Shown here: positions 31,809 through 41,114 of the stretch, in pieces
Position numbering within the stretch: position 1 is the first letter of the stretch
How the letters are laid out: every line of letters starts with the position of its first letter
NCBI GenBank assembly: GCA_038231215.1
Contig: JBBRLS010000020.1
Coordinates: 10,667-74,666, forward strand
Direction: 5' to 3'
Length of the DNA: 64,000 nucleotides
Source of the DNA: Schlegelella_A sp038231215
Lineage (GTDB): Bacteria > Pseudomonadota > Gammaproteobacteria > Burkholderiales > Burkholderiaceae_C
Position numbers and translations under genes: made by a program
Notes under the pieces: model-generated
Told to the model about the DNA's origin: nothing
The model's input: only the letters and a program-made list of their open reading frames with translations
The model's database searches: none

Positions 31809-32278
31809 CACTGGTTCCAGCACTTGCGGTTGACGTCGGGCGGGTTCGACGCCGAAGCGTTCGGTCCCGAGGCGTAGCCGACGCTCGCGCCGTAGGCGGC
31901 GAGGCGAAGCGTCTGGCAGCTCCCGTCACGCGCCTGCCGGCCGGTTGCGGTGGCGACCACTTCGTAGCCGTCGTTCGAGCTCGACGTCACCTGCACCGTG
32001 TAGTAGCCCGACATCGACGAGCTGCGCAGGCCGATCTCGGCGAGGTCGCCGTAGGTACGGTTGTTGGCGCGATAGCGCTCCTGGGCGAGCTGCGCCTGCA
32101 TCAGCGCGACCAGGCCGTCGGTGCGGCGGGCACGCAGCACGTGGCCTTCGAGCGAAGGGTAGGCAATGCTCGACAGCACGCCGACGATGCCGACGGCGAG
32201 CATCGTTTCGATCAGGGTGAAGCCGCGGCTCGCCTTTTGGCGGCTCGGTTCGGCGCGGGAACGGATCGGTCGTTGCAT
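31808..32278 (-). CDS. pilE: PilE-like type IV pilin
   Basis: The product has 156 residues. The classic prepilin motif RGFTLIETMLAVGIVGVLSS is preceded by a 17-residue basic leader. The rest is a short pilin head with the C-terminal cysteine pair (DGSCQ, NRKCWNQ) that closes the D-region loop. It lies second in the operon and is coupled to pilW. Whether it is a major pilin or a minor PilE cannot be told, but its place among minor pilins favours minor. Confidence 0.9.
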   Translation of the reverse strand: MQRPIRSRAEPSRQKASRGFTLIETMLAVGIVGVLSSIAYPSLEGHVLRARRTDGLVALMQAQLAQERYRANNRTYGDLAEIGLRSSSMSGYYTVQVTSSSNDGYEVVATATGRQARDGSCQTLRLAAYGASVGYASGPNASASNPPDVNRKCWNQ

Positions 32279-32297
32279 GAGGGTTCTCCGGTTGAAT

Positions 32298-32852
32298 TCA
32301 GCAGACGGGCCAGCCCGGCACCGCGCCCGAGGGCGAGCACGAGCGAAGGCGACCCATGACGTTGACGATGTGATGCACGGCGCGGCCGCGCGGGTCGACG
32401 AGGCGAAGCGTTCCGGTCGGCGTGCTCGTGCCGTGCAACGGGTCGAACAGGATCGAGCCGACGTTGGCCTGCACGACGACGCGGTCGGTGGCGCCGAGGT
32501 TCACGGTCTTGATCTCCGAAGCACCGCCGGTGCAGACGGCCGGGCCAGTGCCGGAACAGCTGCACTGCGTGGCCAATCCGGTGTGCACCACCCAGCAAGT
32601 CGTGCCGGCGCCGGTGTGAAAGCTGAGTCTGATTGGTCGGTTGCGCGCGACCGCTTCGGTGCGAACGAACTGGACGTCGGCGGCGAGCGCGTGGGCGGCG
32701 GCGTCGAGGCGGCGGCCGTCGATGAACGCGGCCAGGCTGGGCGCCGCGGTTGTCGCCACGATCGCCGTCACGGCGACGACGATCATCAACTCGATCAGGG
32801 AAATGCCGCGTTGGCTGCACTTTGCGGTGCGGCGGAGGTGCTTCGTGTCCAT
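32298..32852 (-). CDS. fimT: FimT/GspH-family pseudopilin
   Basis: The product has 184 residues. The prepilin start QRGISLIELMIVVAVTAIVA is followed by APSLAAFIDGRRLDAAAHALAADVQFVRTEAVARN, the GspH/FimT hallmark. The globular domain has four cysteines (TTCWV, TQCSCSG, AVCTG). FimT proteins can bind DNA in naturally competent species, but the arginine-rich tail needed for that is not obvious here. First gene of the pilin operon; ATG at 32852. Confidence 0.9.
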   Translation of the reverse strand: MDTKHLRRTAKCSQRGISLIELMIVVAVTAIVATTAAPSLAAFIDGRRLDAAAHALAADVQFVRTEAVARNRPIRLSFHTGAGTTCWVVHTGLATQCSCSGTGPAVCTGGASEIKTVNLGATDRVVVQANVGSILFDPLHGTSTPTGTLRLVDPRGRAVHHIVNVMGRLRSCSPSGAVPGWPVC

Positions 32853-32865
32853 GCGAAGCACTGTA

Positions 32866-32884
32866 GAAATCCGCGACGGATTTC
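32866..32884. promoter_or_regulatory. Perfect 8-bp palindrome in the fimT leader
   Basis: GAAATCCG-CGA-CGGATTTC lies 14-32 bases before the fimT start and 86 bases beyond the nrdR stop. It is less GC-rich than its surroundings. It could be an operator, the end hairpin of glyA-nrdR, or a stem that controls fimT translation. Confidence 0.4.
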
Positions 32885-32969
32885 ACGATCCCGTGGACAG
32901 GGGAAGCGCGGGGGAGGGCGGCGGGACGCCCGTCGGGGGGCCCCTCGCGCGCGACTCAGGCGTCGTCGC

Positions 32970-33413
32970 TCAGATGTCGCGGATCAACTGCCGGAATTCG
33001 TCGACGTCCTCGAAGCTGCGATAGACCGACGCGAAGCGCACGTAGGCGACCTTGTCGATGCGCTTCAACTCGCGCATGACGTACTCGCCGAGCTTCGACG
33101 AGAGCACTTCCTTCGTGCCGCTGTTGAGGAGCTTGTCCTGGATGCGGACCATCGCTGCGTCGATTTGCTCGACGCTGACCGGGCGCTTGCGCAGGGCCAG
33201 CGTCATCGAGGCGCGCACCTTGGCCGGGTCGAACTCGGCCCGCGTGCCGTCTTTCTTGACCACCGAAGGCAACGCAATCTCGGCGTGCTCGTAAGTCGTG
33301 AAGCGCTTGTCGCAACTCTGGCAGCGCCGCCGCCGGCGCACGACGTCGCCTTCGTCCGAGTCGCGGGTCTCGACGACGGTCGTGTCTTCGTGGCTGCAGA
33401 AAGGGCAGCGCAT
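32970..33413 (-). CDS. nrdR: Transcriptional repressor NrdR
   Basis: The product has 147 residues. A zinc ribbon (CPFC at 3-6, CQSC near 31-34) is followed by an ATP-cone domain (about 48-138) with VVKKDGTRAEFDPAKV. NrdR represses ribonucleotide reductase genes when loaded with dATP. The start at ATG 33413 gives the exact family length; the frame upstream is only a shadow of glyA. It follows glyA by 11 bases, a conserved proteobacterial pair. I see no NrdR box in the window. Confidence 0.96.
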   Translation of the reverse strand: MRCPFCSHEDTTVVETRDSDEGDVVRRRRRCQSCDKRFTTYEHAEIALPSVVKKDGTRAEFDPAKVRASMTLALRKRPVSVEQIDAAMVRIQDKLLNSGTKEVLSSKLGEYVMRELKRIDKVAYVRFASVYRSFEDVDEFRQLIRDI

Positions 33414-33424
33414 CGAGGCCGTCT

Positions 33425-34675
<1,251 letters not shown>

Positions 34676-34727
34676 GGTCGGCTCCTTCAGCGAGGCGTGC
34701 GCATCCGCGGAACATGCGGACAGGCTG

Positions 34728-34841
34728 GCCCAGGCGAACGGCTCGACCGGCCGATGCTTCGCAAAGGCCGACTGCGCTCCCCGGTGGTCGTCCACCTCAG
34801 GCCCCGAAGGAAGGGGCCAAATCGCCAGTTGCGCGGCGTCG
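34728..34841 (-). promoter_or_regulatory. ZTP (pfl motif) riboswitch upstream of glyA
   Basis: Read on the minus strand, the leader contains the pfl consensus blocks in order. ACTGGCGA comes first, then a small hairpin (GGCCCC-loop-GGGGCC), then the stem GGTGG-ACGA-CCACC followed directly by GGGGAGCG. Next is a variable hairpin (CGGCC-loop-GGCCG), then the invariant end CGCCTGGGC. The AICAR/ZTP-sensing class is known to control glyA and other one-carbon and purine genes. About 50 bases separate it from the TTG start, with a further hairpin CGCAT-loop-ATGCG that could be part of the expression platform. ZTP should turn glyA on. Confidence 0.87.
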
Positions 34842-34865
34842 AAAGTGTAGCGGAGGAGGTCCGCG

Positions 34866-35801
34866 CTAGTGGAGCAGCGCGATCTTCTCGGGCAGGGTGC
34901 CCGGCTCGGCGACGGGGCGTGGCAGCGGTTCGGCGACGGCGGCCGGCGCCACGACGGCGGTCGTCGCCGAATCGCGGTCGGCGGCGTCGGCCACGGCGAC
35001 CGCCGGGCGGCGGGCGGGGAGTGGCAAGGCTTTCATTCCGGCAAGCTGGCGCAGGATGTTCTGCTCGACCAGCACCTTGTTCGCGTAACCGCCGTCGTCG
35101 CTGTTGGCGGCGCCGACGTAGAAGCGGAGGCCCGCTTCGAGGCTGCCGGCCCGGGTGATGCACTCCTTCAGCACCTGCACGCCGACGCGAAGGTTGGTCA
35201 CGGGGTCGAACGCAGCGTGACTGCCGCCGAAGGCCTCGTACTTGTCGTCATGCACCTTGGTCATGACCTGCATGAGGCCCTGTGCGCCGACCGGGCTCTG
35301 GGCAAAGGGGTTGAAGCTGGACTCCACGGCCATCACCGCCAGGATCAGGGTCGGGTCGATATTGGCGACCTCGCCGACGCGCCAGGCTTCCTGCACCAGG
35401 CGGCTCACCGGCTCGAGGGCCACGTGATAGCGGCGCGCCAGCCAGCCAGCTACGGCGGCCTGGGCTCGATTCAGGTCTTTCGGGTCCACGGCGGTCGCCC
35501 GGGCGATCGCATCGGGTTCACTCAGGTCGAATTCCTGAGTGTCGGCGGTGGCCGGCTGCACTCGGGCGACCTGGCGAGCCTGCAGCCAGTTCAGGGTTTC
35601 CGCCTCCAAGGCGTGCCGCAAGTCGGCCCGACCGGCGGCGAACAGCGCGATCCCGACGACCGCCAGACCGAGCAGTGCGAGCGAGTTATGGCTGATCTCG
35701 AGCAGGCCATGGCCGACGTCGCGCAAAAACACCGAACCGGAGCCGAGCAACGCGGATCGCCATGAAGCGGCCGTCGAGCGTAGTCCATCTAGCTTCGTCA
35801 T
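34866..35801 (-). CDS. Membrane-anchored lytic transglycosylase (SLT family)
   Basis: The product has 311 residues. One N-terminal membrane helix (about 42-58, LALLGLAVVGIALFAAG) anchors it. A periplasmic SLT domain at about 140-240 has the catalytic glutamate in AVMAVESSFNPFAQS followed by GAQGLMQVM. The C-terminal 60 residues are Ala/Pro-rich. Such enzymes cleave peptidoglycan to 1,6-anhydromuropeptides, in growth or to make room for envelope machines. It is divergent from ubiD across a 244-base, comparatively AT-rich gap. Confidence 0.9.
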   Translation of the reverse strand: MTKLDGLRSTAASWRSALLGSGSVFLRDVGHGLLEISHNSLALLGLAVVGIALFAAGRADLRHALEAETLNWLQARQVARVQPATADTQEFDLSEPDAIARATAVDPKDLNRAQAAVAGWLARRYHVALEPVSRLVQEAWRVGEVANIDPTLILAVMAVESSFNPFAQSPVGAQGLMQVMTKVHDDKYEAFGGSHAAFDPVTNLRVGVQVLKECITRAGSLEAGLRFYVGAANSDDGGYANKVLVEQNILRQLAGMKALPLPARRPAVAVADAADRDSATTAVVAPAAVAEPLPRPVAEPGTLPEKIALLH

Positions 35802-36045
35802 CTATCCATCTCCTTGCCGGCCAATCTGCCCGGTACCGACGCAGAGGACGGTTGCACGAGGCGGCACGGCGATAATTTCCGCCGAGGCGGCGGTCGAGAA
35901 GTCAAGGGGCGATCCGGTCGTGACAAGCCCCAGAGGTCGCCCTGCGGCCCGTCGGATGCGACAAGATCCGCGAAACGGCGCGATTCTAGGAACCCGTTTA
36001 ATTCCCGGTCAACACTCAAATCTCGATTCTTTACTACAAACAAAT

Positions 36046-37602
36046 ATGAAATATCGAGATCTTCGCGAGTTCGTGGCGACGCTGGAGGCGAGCGGCGACC
36101 TTCTGCGGATCGCCGCGCCAGTCTCCGCGCGGCTGGAAATGACAGCGGTCAGTGACTTCGTGCTCCGCCAAGCCGGCCCTGCGCTGCTCTTCGAAAATCC
36201 CGTCGGTTACAAAATTCCGGTGCTGGCCAACCTGTTCGGCACGCCCGGACGAGTCGCCAGGGCGATGGGCGCGGGAGATGTCAGCGAGCTCCGCGACATC
36301 GGCGAGTTGCTCGCCAACCTGAAGGAACCCGAGCCGCCGAAGGGCGTGCGCGACGCCGGCCGGCTGCTGCAGCTCGCCAAGGCGCTGTGGACGATGCGGC
36401 CCGCCACCGTGTCCCGGGCACCGTGTCGCGAGGTCGTCGAGGAGGGCGACGCCATCGATCTCGGCCGCCTGCCGATCCAGACCTGCTGGCCCGAAGACGC
36501 CGGGCCGCTCATCACCTGGGGCCTCGTCATCACGCGCGGACCTCAGGGTGGACCTGCGGCCCGCGCCCGCCAGAACCTCGGCATCTACCGGCAGCAGGTG
36601 ATCGGCCGGCGCCAAGTGATCATGCGCTGGCTCGCCCACCGCGGCGGCGCGCTCGACTTCCGGGAGTTCGCGAGCCTCCGACCCGGCCAGCCGTTTCCGA
36701 TCGCGGTGGCTCTGGGCGCCGACCCGGCGACGATCCTGGGCGCCGTCACCCCCGTCCCCGACAGCCTCTCTGAATACCAGTTCGCCGGCCTGTTGCGCGG
36801 CGCCCGTACCGAAATCAGCGACTGCTCGGTCGGCGACGCAGGCGTGATGCTGCAAGCACCGGCGACGGCCGAGTTCGTGCTCGAAGGCCATATCCCGCCG
36901 GCGACGGCCGGCTTCACGGCGACGAGCGAACACGGCGTGGCAATGAAGGAGATCGGCGGCTACTTGCACGCCCTCGAAGGTCCCTTCGGCGACCACACCG
37001 GCTACTACAACGAGGCCGACTGGTTCCCGGTCTTCGAGATCTCGCGCCTGACGCATCGCCACGATCCGATCTATCACTCGACCTACACCGGCAAGCCGCC
37101 CGACGAGCCGGCCATCCTCGGCGTCGCCCTGAACGAGGTGTTCGTGCCGATCCTGCGCAAGCAGTTTCCCGAGATCACCGACTTCTATCTGCCGCCCGAA
37201 GGCTGCAGCTACCGGATGGCGATCGTCTCGATCGCCAAGCGCTACCCGGGCCACGCCAGGCGTGTGATGTTCGGCGTCTGGGGCTTCCTGCGACAGTTCA
37301 TGTATACCAAGTTCATCGTCGTGATCGATGACGACGTCGACGCCCGCGACTGGAAGGACGTGATCTGGGCGATCACGACACGGATGGACCCGGTGCGTGA
37401 CACCGTGCTCGTCGACCACACGCCCATCGACTCGCTCGACTTCGCGTCGCCGGTGTCCGGACTGGGCGGCAAGATGGGGCTGGACGCGACCAACAAATGG
37501 CCGGGCGAAACGGCTCGCGAATGGGGTCGTCCCATTCGCCACGATGCCGCGGTCGAGGCCCGTGTTGCGGGCGTGATCGCCTCCCTTGTCGCGCTCCGCT
37601 GA
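36046..37602 (+). CDS. ubiD: UbiD-family prenylated-FMN decarboxylase
   Basis: The product has 518 residues. UbiD removes the carboxyl group of 4-hydroxy-3-polyprenylbenzoate in ubiquinone synthesis, using prenyl-FMN made by UbiX. Family blocks seen are DLREFVATLEASGDL at the start, the QNLGIYRQQVIGRRQVIMRW segment, the catalytic-type EFVLEGHIPP, and the C-terminal GLGGKMGLDATNKWPGE. The ATG at 36046 begins the conserved N-terminus; the frame is open further upstream but only through non-coding DNA. No ubiX is adjacent. The general length favours the ubiquinone enzyme over aromatic-acid decarboxylases. Confidence 0.93.
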   Translation: MKYRDLREFVATLEASGDLLRIAAPVSARLEMTAVSDFVLRQAGPALLFENPVGYKIPVLANLFGTPGRVARAMGAGDVSELRDIGELLANLKEPEPPKGVRDAGRLLQLAKALWTMRPATVSRAPCREVVEEGDAIDLGRLPIQTCWPEDAGPLITWGLVITRGPQGGPAARARQNLGIYRQQVIGRRQVIMRWLAHRGGALDFREFASLRPGQPFPIAVALGADPATILGAVTPVPDSLSEYQFAGLLRGARTEISDCSVGDAGVMLQAPATAEFVLEGHIPPATAGFTATSEHGVAMKEIGGYLHALEGPFGDHTGYYNEADWFPVFEISRLTHRHDPIYHSTYTGKPPDEPAILGVALNEVFVPILRKQFPEITDFYLPPEGCSYRMAIVSIAKRYPGHARRVMFGVWGFLRQFMYTKFIVVIDDDVDARDWKDVIWAITTRMDPVRDTVLVDHTPIDSLDFASPVSGLGGKMGLDATNKWPGETAREWGRPIRHDAAVEARVAGVIASLVALR

Positions 37603-37639
37603 AACGGCGCGGCGATAACATCGCCCGAGGCTGCTACGA

Positions 37640-37659
37640 CGGCGGCGGTGCAGCCGCCG
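37640..37659. terminator. Hairpin between convergent ubiD and phasin-like genes
   Basis: CGGCGGC (37640-37646) and GCCGCCG (37653-37659) form a seven-pair stem with a six-base loop in the 73-base convergent gap. It lacks a T-tract. It is a plausible shared stop signal for both genes. Confidence 0.4.
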
Positions 37660-37675
37660 ATCGACCCTAGCTCGT

Positions 37676-38419
37676 CTAGCGTCGACGCACGCCGCGTTTG
37701 ACCGGAGCGGCCGGAGCGGCCGCAGGGCCCGCGTCGTGACCCGATGCCGCGGCCGCCGGCTTGGCCGATGCCTTGCCCGACTGCATGCCTTCCGACATGC
37801 CGATCAGGACGCCGCTGACCAGTGCTGCATAGCTGTCGAGCATGACCTGGGCGGCGCGCATGCTGCTGGCGCGCGTGTCGCGCAGCGTCGACTGCGCCTG
37901 TGCGAGCAGCGACTCGACGGTCTGCGTGGCCTGCGCTCCGGTGTCGCTGCCCTTCATCTTGAGGGCAGAGAGCGCGTGCTCCCAAGGTGCCTGCAACGGC
38001 CCGGCCGACTTGCTCGCCTTGGCGACAGCGTCGAAGAAGGTGTCTTCCATCTTCTCGATGTTGGCCAGCGCGTCCTTCATCGGCTTTTCGCCGAGTCCCA
38101 CGCCGTGACTCACGAACTGTTCGAGCGCCTTTCGATTGGCCTCGACCGCCTGGAGCAGCGCCGAGTCGATGCCGGCCAGCGCCTTGCCGAGCATGGCTTC
38201 GACGTCGACCGGGCTGGCCGGGTTCTTTGCTGCGCCCATCGAGGCGGCGCCGGCGACGGTCTTGACGACCTTCTTGATGCTGTCGAGCGTGAGCTCGCGC
38301 CCCTGCAGCGCCTGCAGCGTCGCGTTCGATACCGCCTTGCGCAGCGCCTCGCCCTGCTTGGCGCCGGCCTCGGCGAACATCGTGATGAGAGCGTCCTGGT
38401 CGATTCCCGACTTGATCAT
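37676..38419 (-). CDS. Helical phasin-like protein next to phaB
   Basis: The product has 247 residues and is not assigned to a named family with certainty. It is almost entirely helical, with coiled segments (about 60-200), two hydrophobic-faced helices, and a C-terminal Ala/Pro/Lys-rich tail ending KRGVRRR. Phasins on polyhydroxybutyrate granules have this make-up, and many end in Ala/Pro/Lys-rich tails. AAGGA precedes the ATG at 38419. It follows phaB by 10 bases on the same strand, so a granule-associated or PHA-regulatory role is a reasonable inference. Confidence 0.6.
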   Translation of the reverse strand: MIKSGIDQDALITMFAEAGAKQGEALRKAVSNATLQALQGRELTLDSIKKVVKTVAGAASMGAAKNPASPVDVEAMLGKALAGIDSALLQAVEANRKALEQFVSHGVGLGEKPMKDALANIEKMEDTFFDAVAKASKSAGPLQAPWEHALSALKMKGSDTGAQATQTVESLLAQAQSTLRDTRASSMRAAQVMLDSYAALVSGVLIGMSEGMQSGKASAKPAAAASGHDAGPAAAPAAPVKRGVRRR

Positions 38420-38429
38420 GAGAGTTCCT

Positions 38430-39188
38430 TCATTGCATGTGCTGCCCGCCATTGATGGCGATGTTCGCTCCGGTGACGAATGCCGCCTCGTCCGACGCGA
38501 GGTAGATGATGAGGCCAGCCACTTCTTCCGGCTTGCCGAGCCGGCCGACCGGGATCTGCGGCAGGATCTTGGTGTCGAGGATATCCTGCGGAATCGCCGT
38601 CACCATCTTCGTGCCGATGTAGCCCGGCGAGATGGTGTTGACCGTCACGCCCTTCTTCGCCACCTCGAGGGCGAGTGCCTTGGTGAAGCCGTGCACGCCG
38701 GCCTTGGCCGCCGAGTAGTTGGTCTGGCCGAAGGCGCCCTTGCTGCCGTTGACCGACGAGACGTTGATGACGCGGCCCCAGCCGCGCTCGACCATGCCGT
38801 CGACGACCTGCTTGCTCATGTTGAACAGGCTGTCGAGATTGGTGCGCATGACCACGTCCCAGTTGACCTTGTCCATCTTCTTGAAGGTCATGTCGCGGGT
38901 GATGCCGGCGTTGTTGACGAGCACGTCGACGGCGCCGACCTTCTCGTGGACCTGGGCGACCGCGCGGGTGCACGAGTCGATGTCGGCGACGTCGCAGGCG
39001 ACGGCCAGCAGGTCGTAGCCGTGGCCCTTCATCCCGGCCAGCCACTGCGCGTGCGTGGTGTTGCCCGGTGAATAGGTGACGACGACGCGATAGCCGGCGT
39101 CGGCCATCTTGGTCGAGATCGTCTCGCCGAGTCCGCCCATGCCGCCGGTGACGAGCACCACACGACCGTTTCCGTTCGCTCCAGGCAT
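38430..39188 (-). CDS. phaB: Acetoacetyl-CoA reductase (PHB synthesis)
   Basis: The product has 252 residues. This short-chain dehydrogenase reduces acetoacetyl-CoA to (R)-3-hydroxybutyryl-CoA with NADPH. The cofactor loop is TGGMGGLGE, the catalytic serine is in INVSSVNGSKG, and the Tyr-Lys pair is in TNYSAAKAG. The conserved segment FGQTNYSAAKAGVHGFTKAL is characteristic of PhaB and separates it from FabG. It leads the two-gene unit with the phasin-like gene. phaC and phaA are not in the window. Confidence 0.93.
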   Translation of the reverse strand: MPGANGNGRVVLVTGGMGGLGETISTKMADAGYRVVVTYSPGNTTHAQWLAGMKGHGYDLLAVACDVADIDSCTRAVAQVHEKVGAVDVLVNNAGITRDMTFKKMDKVNWDVVMRTNLDSLFNMSKQVVDGMVERGWGRVINVSSVNGSKGAFGQTNYSAAKAGVHGFTKALALEVAKKGVTVNTISPGYIGTKMVTAIPQDILDTKILPQIPVGRLGKPEEVAGLIIYLASDEAAFVTGANIAINGGQHMQ

Positions 39189-39224
39189 GTCTGTCTCCGT
39201 CGTTGTAGTGGCCCGTATTCTCGC

Positions 39225-39241
39225 GCCAAGAGGCGCTTGGC
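39225..39241. promoter_or_regulatory. Palindrome upstream of phaB
   Basis: GCCAAG-AGGCG-CTTGGC lies 37-53 bases before the phaB ATG. The position suits an operator or a leader hairpin. No promoter hexamers with good match are seen beside it. Confidence 0.3.
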
Positions 39242-39346
39242 AACCCTGTGGAAGCCAGAGTTTTTTGGAAAGCGCGCCGGCCTTCAGCCGAGGCACTCGA
39301 TCGGTCGGGTGGTCACGAACAGGACTTGCCTGACGGTCCGCCGTCG

Positions 39347-40609
39347 TCAGCCATTGCCGCCGACGCACTCGCCGAGTCGCCGTTCGAGGTAGAGCCGCTC
39401 GGCGGGATTGCGCACCAGCGCCAGCGCGTCGTGATAAGCGGCAGCCGCGTCGTCGCGCCGGCCGAGCCGGCGCAGCAGATCGGCGCGCGCCGCGGGCAAG
39501 AGGTGATAGCCCTCGAGCTCGCCACCCCGTTCGAGTCGCTCTATCCAGGCCAGGCCGTGCTCGGGGCCCTGCGCCATCGCCAGCGCGACCGCGGCATTGA
39601 GCTCGACGACCGGGCCGGGCTGCTCGCTCAGCAACCCGCCATAGAGAACGGTGATCTGCTGCCAGTCGGTCCGGTCGGCGCGTGGCGCCTGCGCGTGCAG
39701 CGCGGCGATCGCCGCCTGCAGCTGATACGGACCGCGCCGGCGCTGCAGCAGCGCCGCTTCCAGCAAGGCCAAGCCTTCTTCGATCTCGGCGCGTTGCCAT
39801 CGGCCGCGGTCCTGCTCTTCGAGCGGCACCAGCGCGCCGTCGCCGCCGATGCGCGTGGCGCGGCGCGCGTCGTGCAGCAGCATCAGCGCGAGCAGGCCTT
39901 GCACCTCCGGCTCGTTCGGCATGAGCACGTCGAGCAGGCGGGCCAGCCGGATCGCCTCGGCGCAGAGGTCGGGGCGGATCAGGCCGTCGTGCTCGGTCGT
40001 CGAGTAGCCTTCGTTGAAGATCAGGTAGACGACGCCAAGCACCGCCTGCAGGCGCTCGGGCAGCAGCTCGCGCGCCGGCACGGCATAGGGGATGCGCGCG
40101 TCGAGGATCTTGCGCTTGGCGCGCACCAGGCGCTGCGCCGTCGTCGCCTCGGGCTCGAGAAAGGCACGCGCGATCTCGCGCGTCGACAGGCCGCCCAGTG
40201 TGCGCAAGGCGAGCGCGACCTGTGCCGGCTGCGCGATCGCCGGATGGCAGCAGGTGAAGACGAGCCGCAAGCGATCGTCCTCGACGCCGGAGAGCGCCGC
40301 CGTATCGACGTCCTCGGACTCCGGCTCGCGCTCGGGCTCGGGCCCGGCCATGTCGGGCGGCTCGTCGGTGTAGAGCGGCCCGGTGGCACGCCGACGCAGC
40401 AGGTCGAGGGCGCGGCGCCGCGCCACCGTCGTGAGCCACGCCGCCGGCGACGCCGGCAGGCCTTGCGCGGGCCAGACCTCGAGCGCCCTGGTGAAGGCGT
40501 CCTGCATCGCATCTTCGGCCAGCTCGAAGTCGCCGACGCGACGAATCAGGCTGGCGAGCAGGCGCGGGCCCTCGGCGCGGCAGATGCCGTCGATGATCGG
40601 CGTCAGCAT
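39347..40609 (-). CDS. ECF42-type RNA polymerase sigma factor
   Basis: The product has 420 residues, about twice the length of ordinary ECF factors. Sigma region 2 (about 10-75: DFELAEDAMQDAFTRALEVWP) and region 4 (about 110-170, LGGLSTREIARAFLE) are followed by a DUF6596-type extension with EVQGLLALMLLHDARRATR and TPR-like helices to the end. ECF42 factors work without an anti-sigma factor and are genetically linked to DGPF (YCII-type) proteins, one of which lies two genes upstream. The signal is unknown; the C-terminal extension is thought to be regulatory. Confidence 0.92.
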   Translation of the reverse strand: MLTPIIDGICRAEGPRLLASLIRRVGDFELAEDAMQDAFTRALEVWPAQGLPASPAAWLTTVARRRALDLLRRRATGPLYTDEPPDMAGPEPEREPESEDVDTAALSGVEDDRLRLVFTCCHPAIAQPAQVALALRTLGGLSTREIARAFLEPEATTAQRLVRAKRKILDARIPYAVPARELLPERLQAVLGVVYLIFNEGYSTTEHDGLIRPDLCAEAIRLARLLDVLMPNEPEVQGLLALMLLHDARRATRIGGDGALVPLEEQDRGRWQRAEIEEGLALLEAALLQRRRGPYQLQAAIAALHAQAPRADRTDWQQITVLYGGLLSEQPGPVVELNAAVALAMAQGPEHGLAWIERLERGGELEGYHLLPAARADLLRRLGRRDDAAAAYHDALALVRNPAERLYLERRLGECVGGNG

Positions 40610-40652
40610 CGCCGCACGCTCGCTGGATCGACCGACGGCGTGACCGCGCCCG

Positions 40653-41054
40653 TCACATCATCAGCACGGCCCGATAGAGGATGAGCAGCGAGGCGACGAC
40701 GGTCACCAGCATCGTCAGCCCGGCCCCCGCCTGGCGGCCGGTGCTGCCGTCGAGGGAATGACTGAGGCCCCAGGCGCTGGCGAGACGGGCGACCAGCAGC
40801 AGCACGCCGAGGATCATGATGAGCCAGCGCCAGGCGACGCTCGCCTCGGCGAAGGCCAGCACGATGAGCGCCAGCGGCGCGTGCTCGACGAGGTTGGCGT
40901 GGGCACGGATCGCCTGTGCGAGCGGGGCGTGGCCGCCGTCGCCGGCATTGACCTTGTAGCGCCCGCGAAAGACGATGACGCGCACGGCAAGGAGCACGGC
41001 AAGCAGGCCGATCAGCGCGGCGATGGTGGCGGAGATGGTCGGGAAGGAAGTCAT
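40653..41054 (-). CDS. MAPEG-family membrane protein
   Basis: The product has 133 residues with four membrane helices (about 8-27, 58-72, 75-95 and 110-130). It carries the MAPEG pattern RVIVFRGRYKVNAGDGGHAPLAQAIRAHANLVEHAPLAL, given here in part: the RxxxNxxEH-like motif RAHANLVEHAP is the glutathione-contact region. Eukaryotic relatives are microsomal glutathione transferases; bacterial roles are uncertain. It sits between the sigma factor and the DGPF gene on the same strand, so it may be part of the sigma factor's regulon. Confidence 0.82.
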   Translation of the reverse strand: MTSFPTISATIAALIGLLAVLLAVRVIVFRGRYKVNAGDGGHAPLAQAIRAHANLVEHAPLALIVLAFAEASVAWRWLIMILGVLLLVARLASAWGLSHSLDGSTGRQAGAGLTMLVTVVASLLILYRAVLMM

Positions 41055-41114
41055 GACGGGGCCTTTCGTGATGCGCGGGACCGAGCCGGCCCGGCGCGCT
41101 GCGGTCGTGTATGT

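Noticed and set aside
34676..34795. Upstream extension of glyA by 40 codons
   Set aside because: The DNA forms the ZTP riboswitch and expression platform, and a TTG with a strong ribosome binding site marks the conserved SHMT start.
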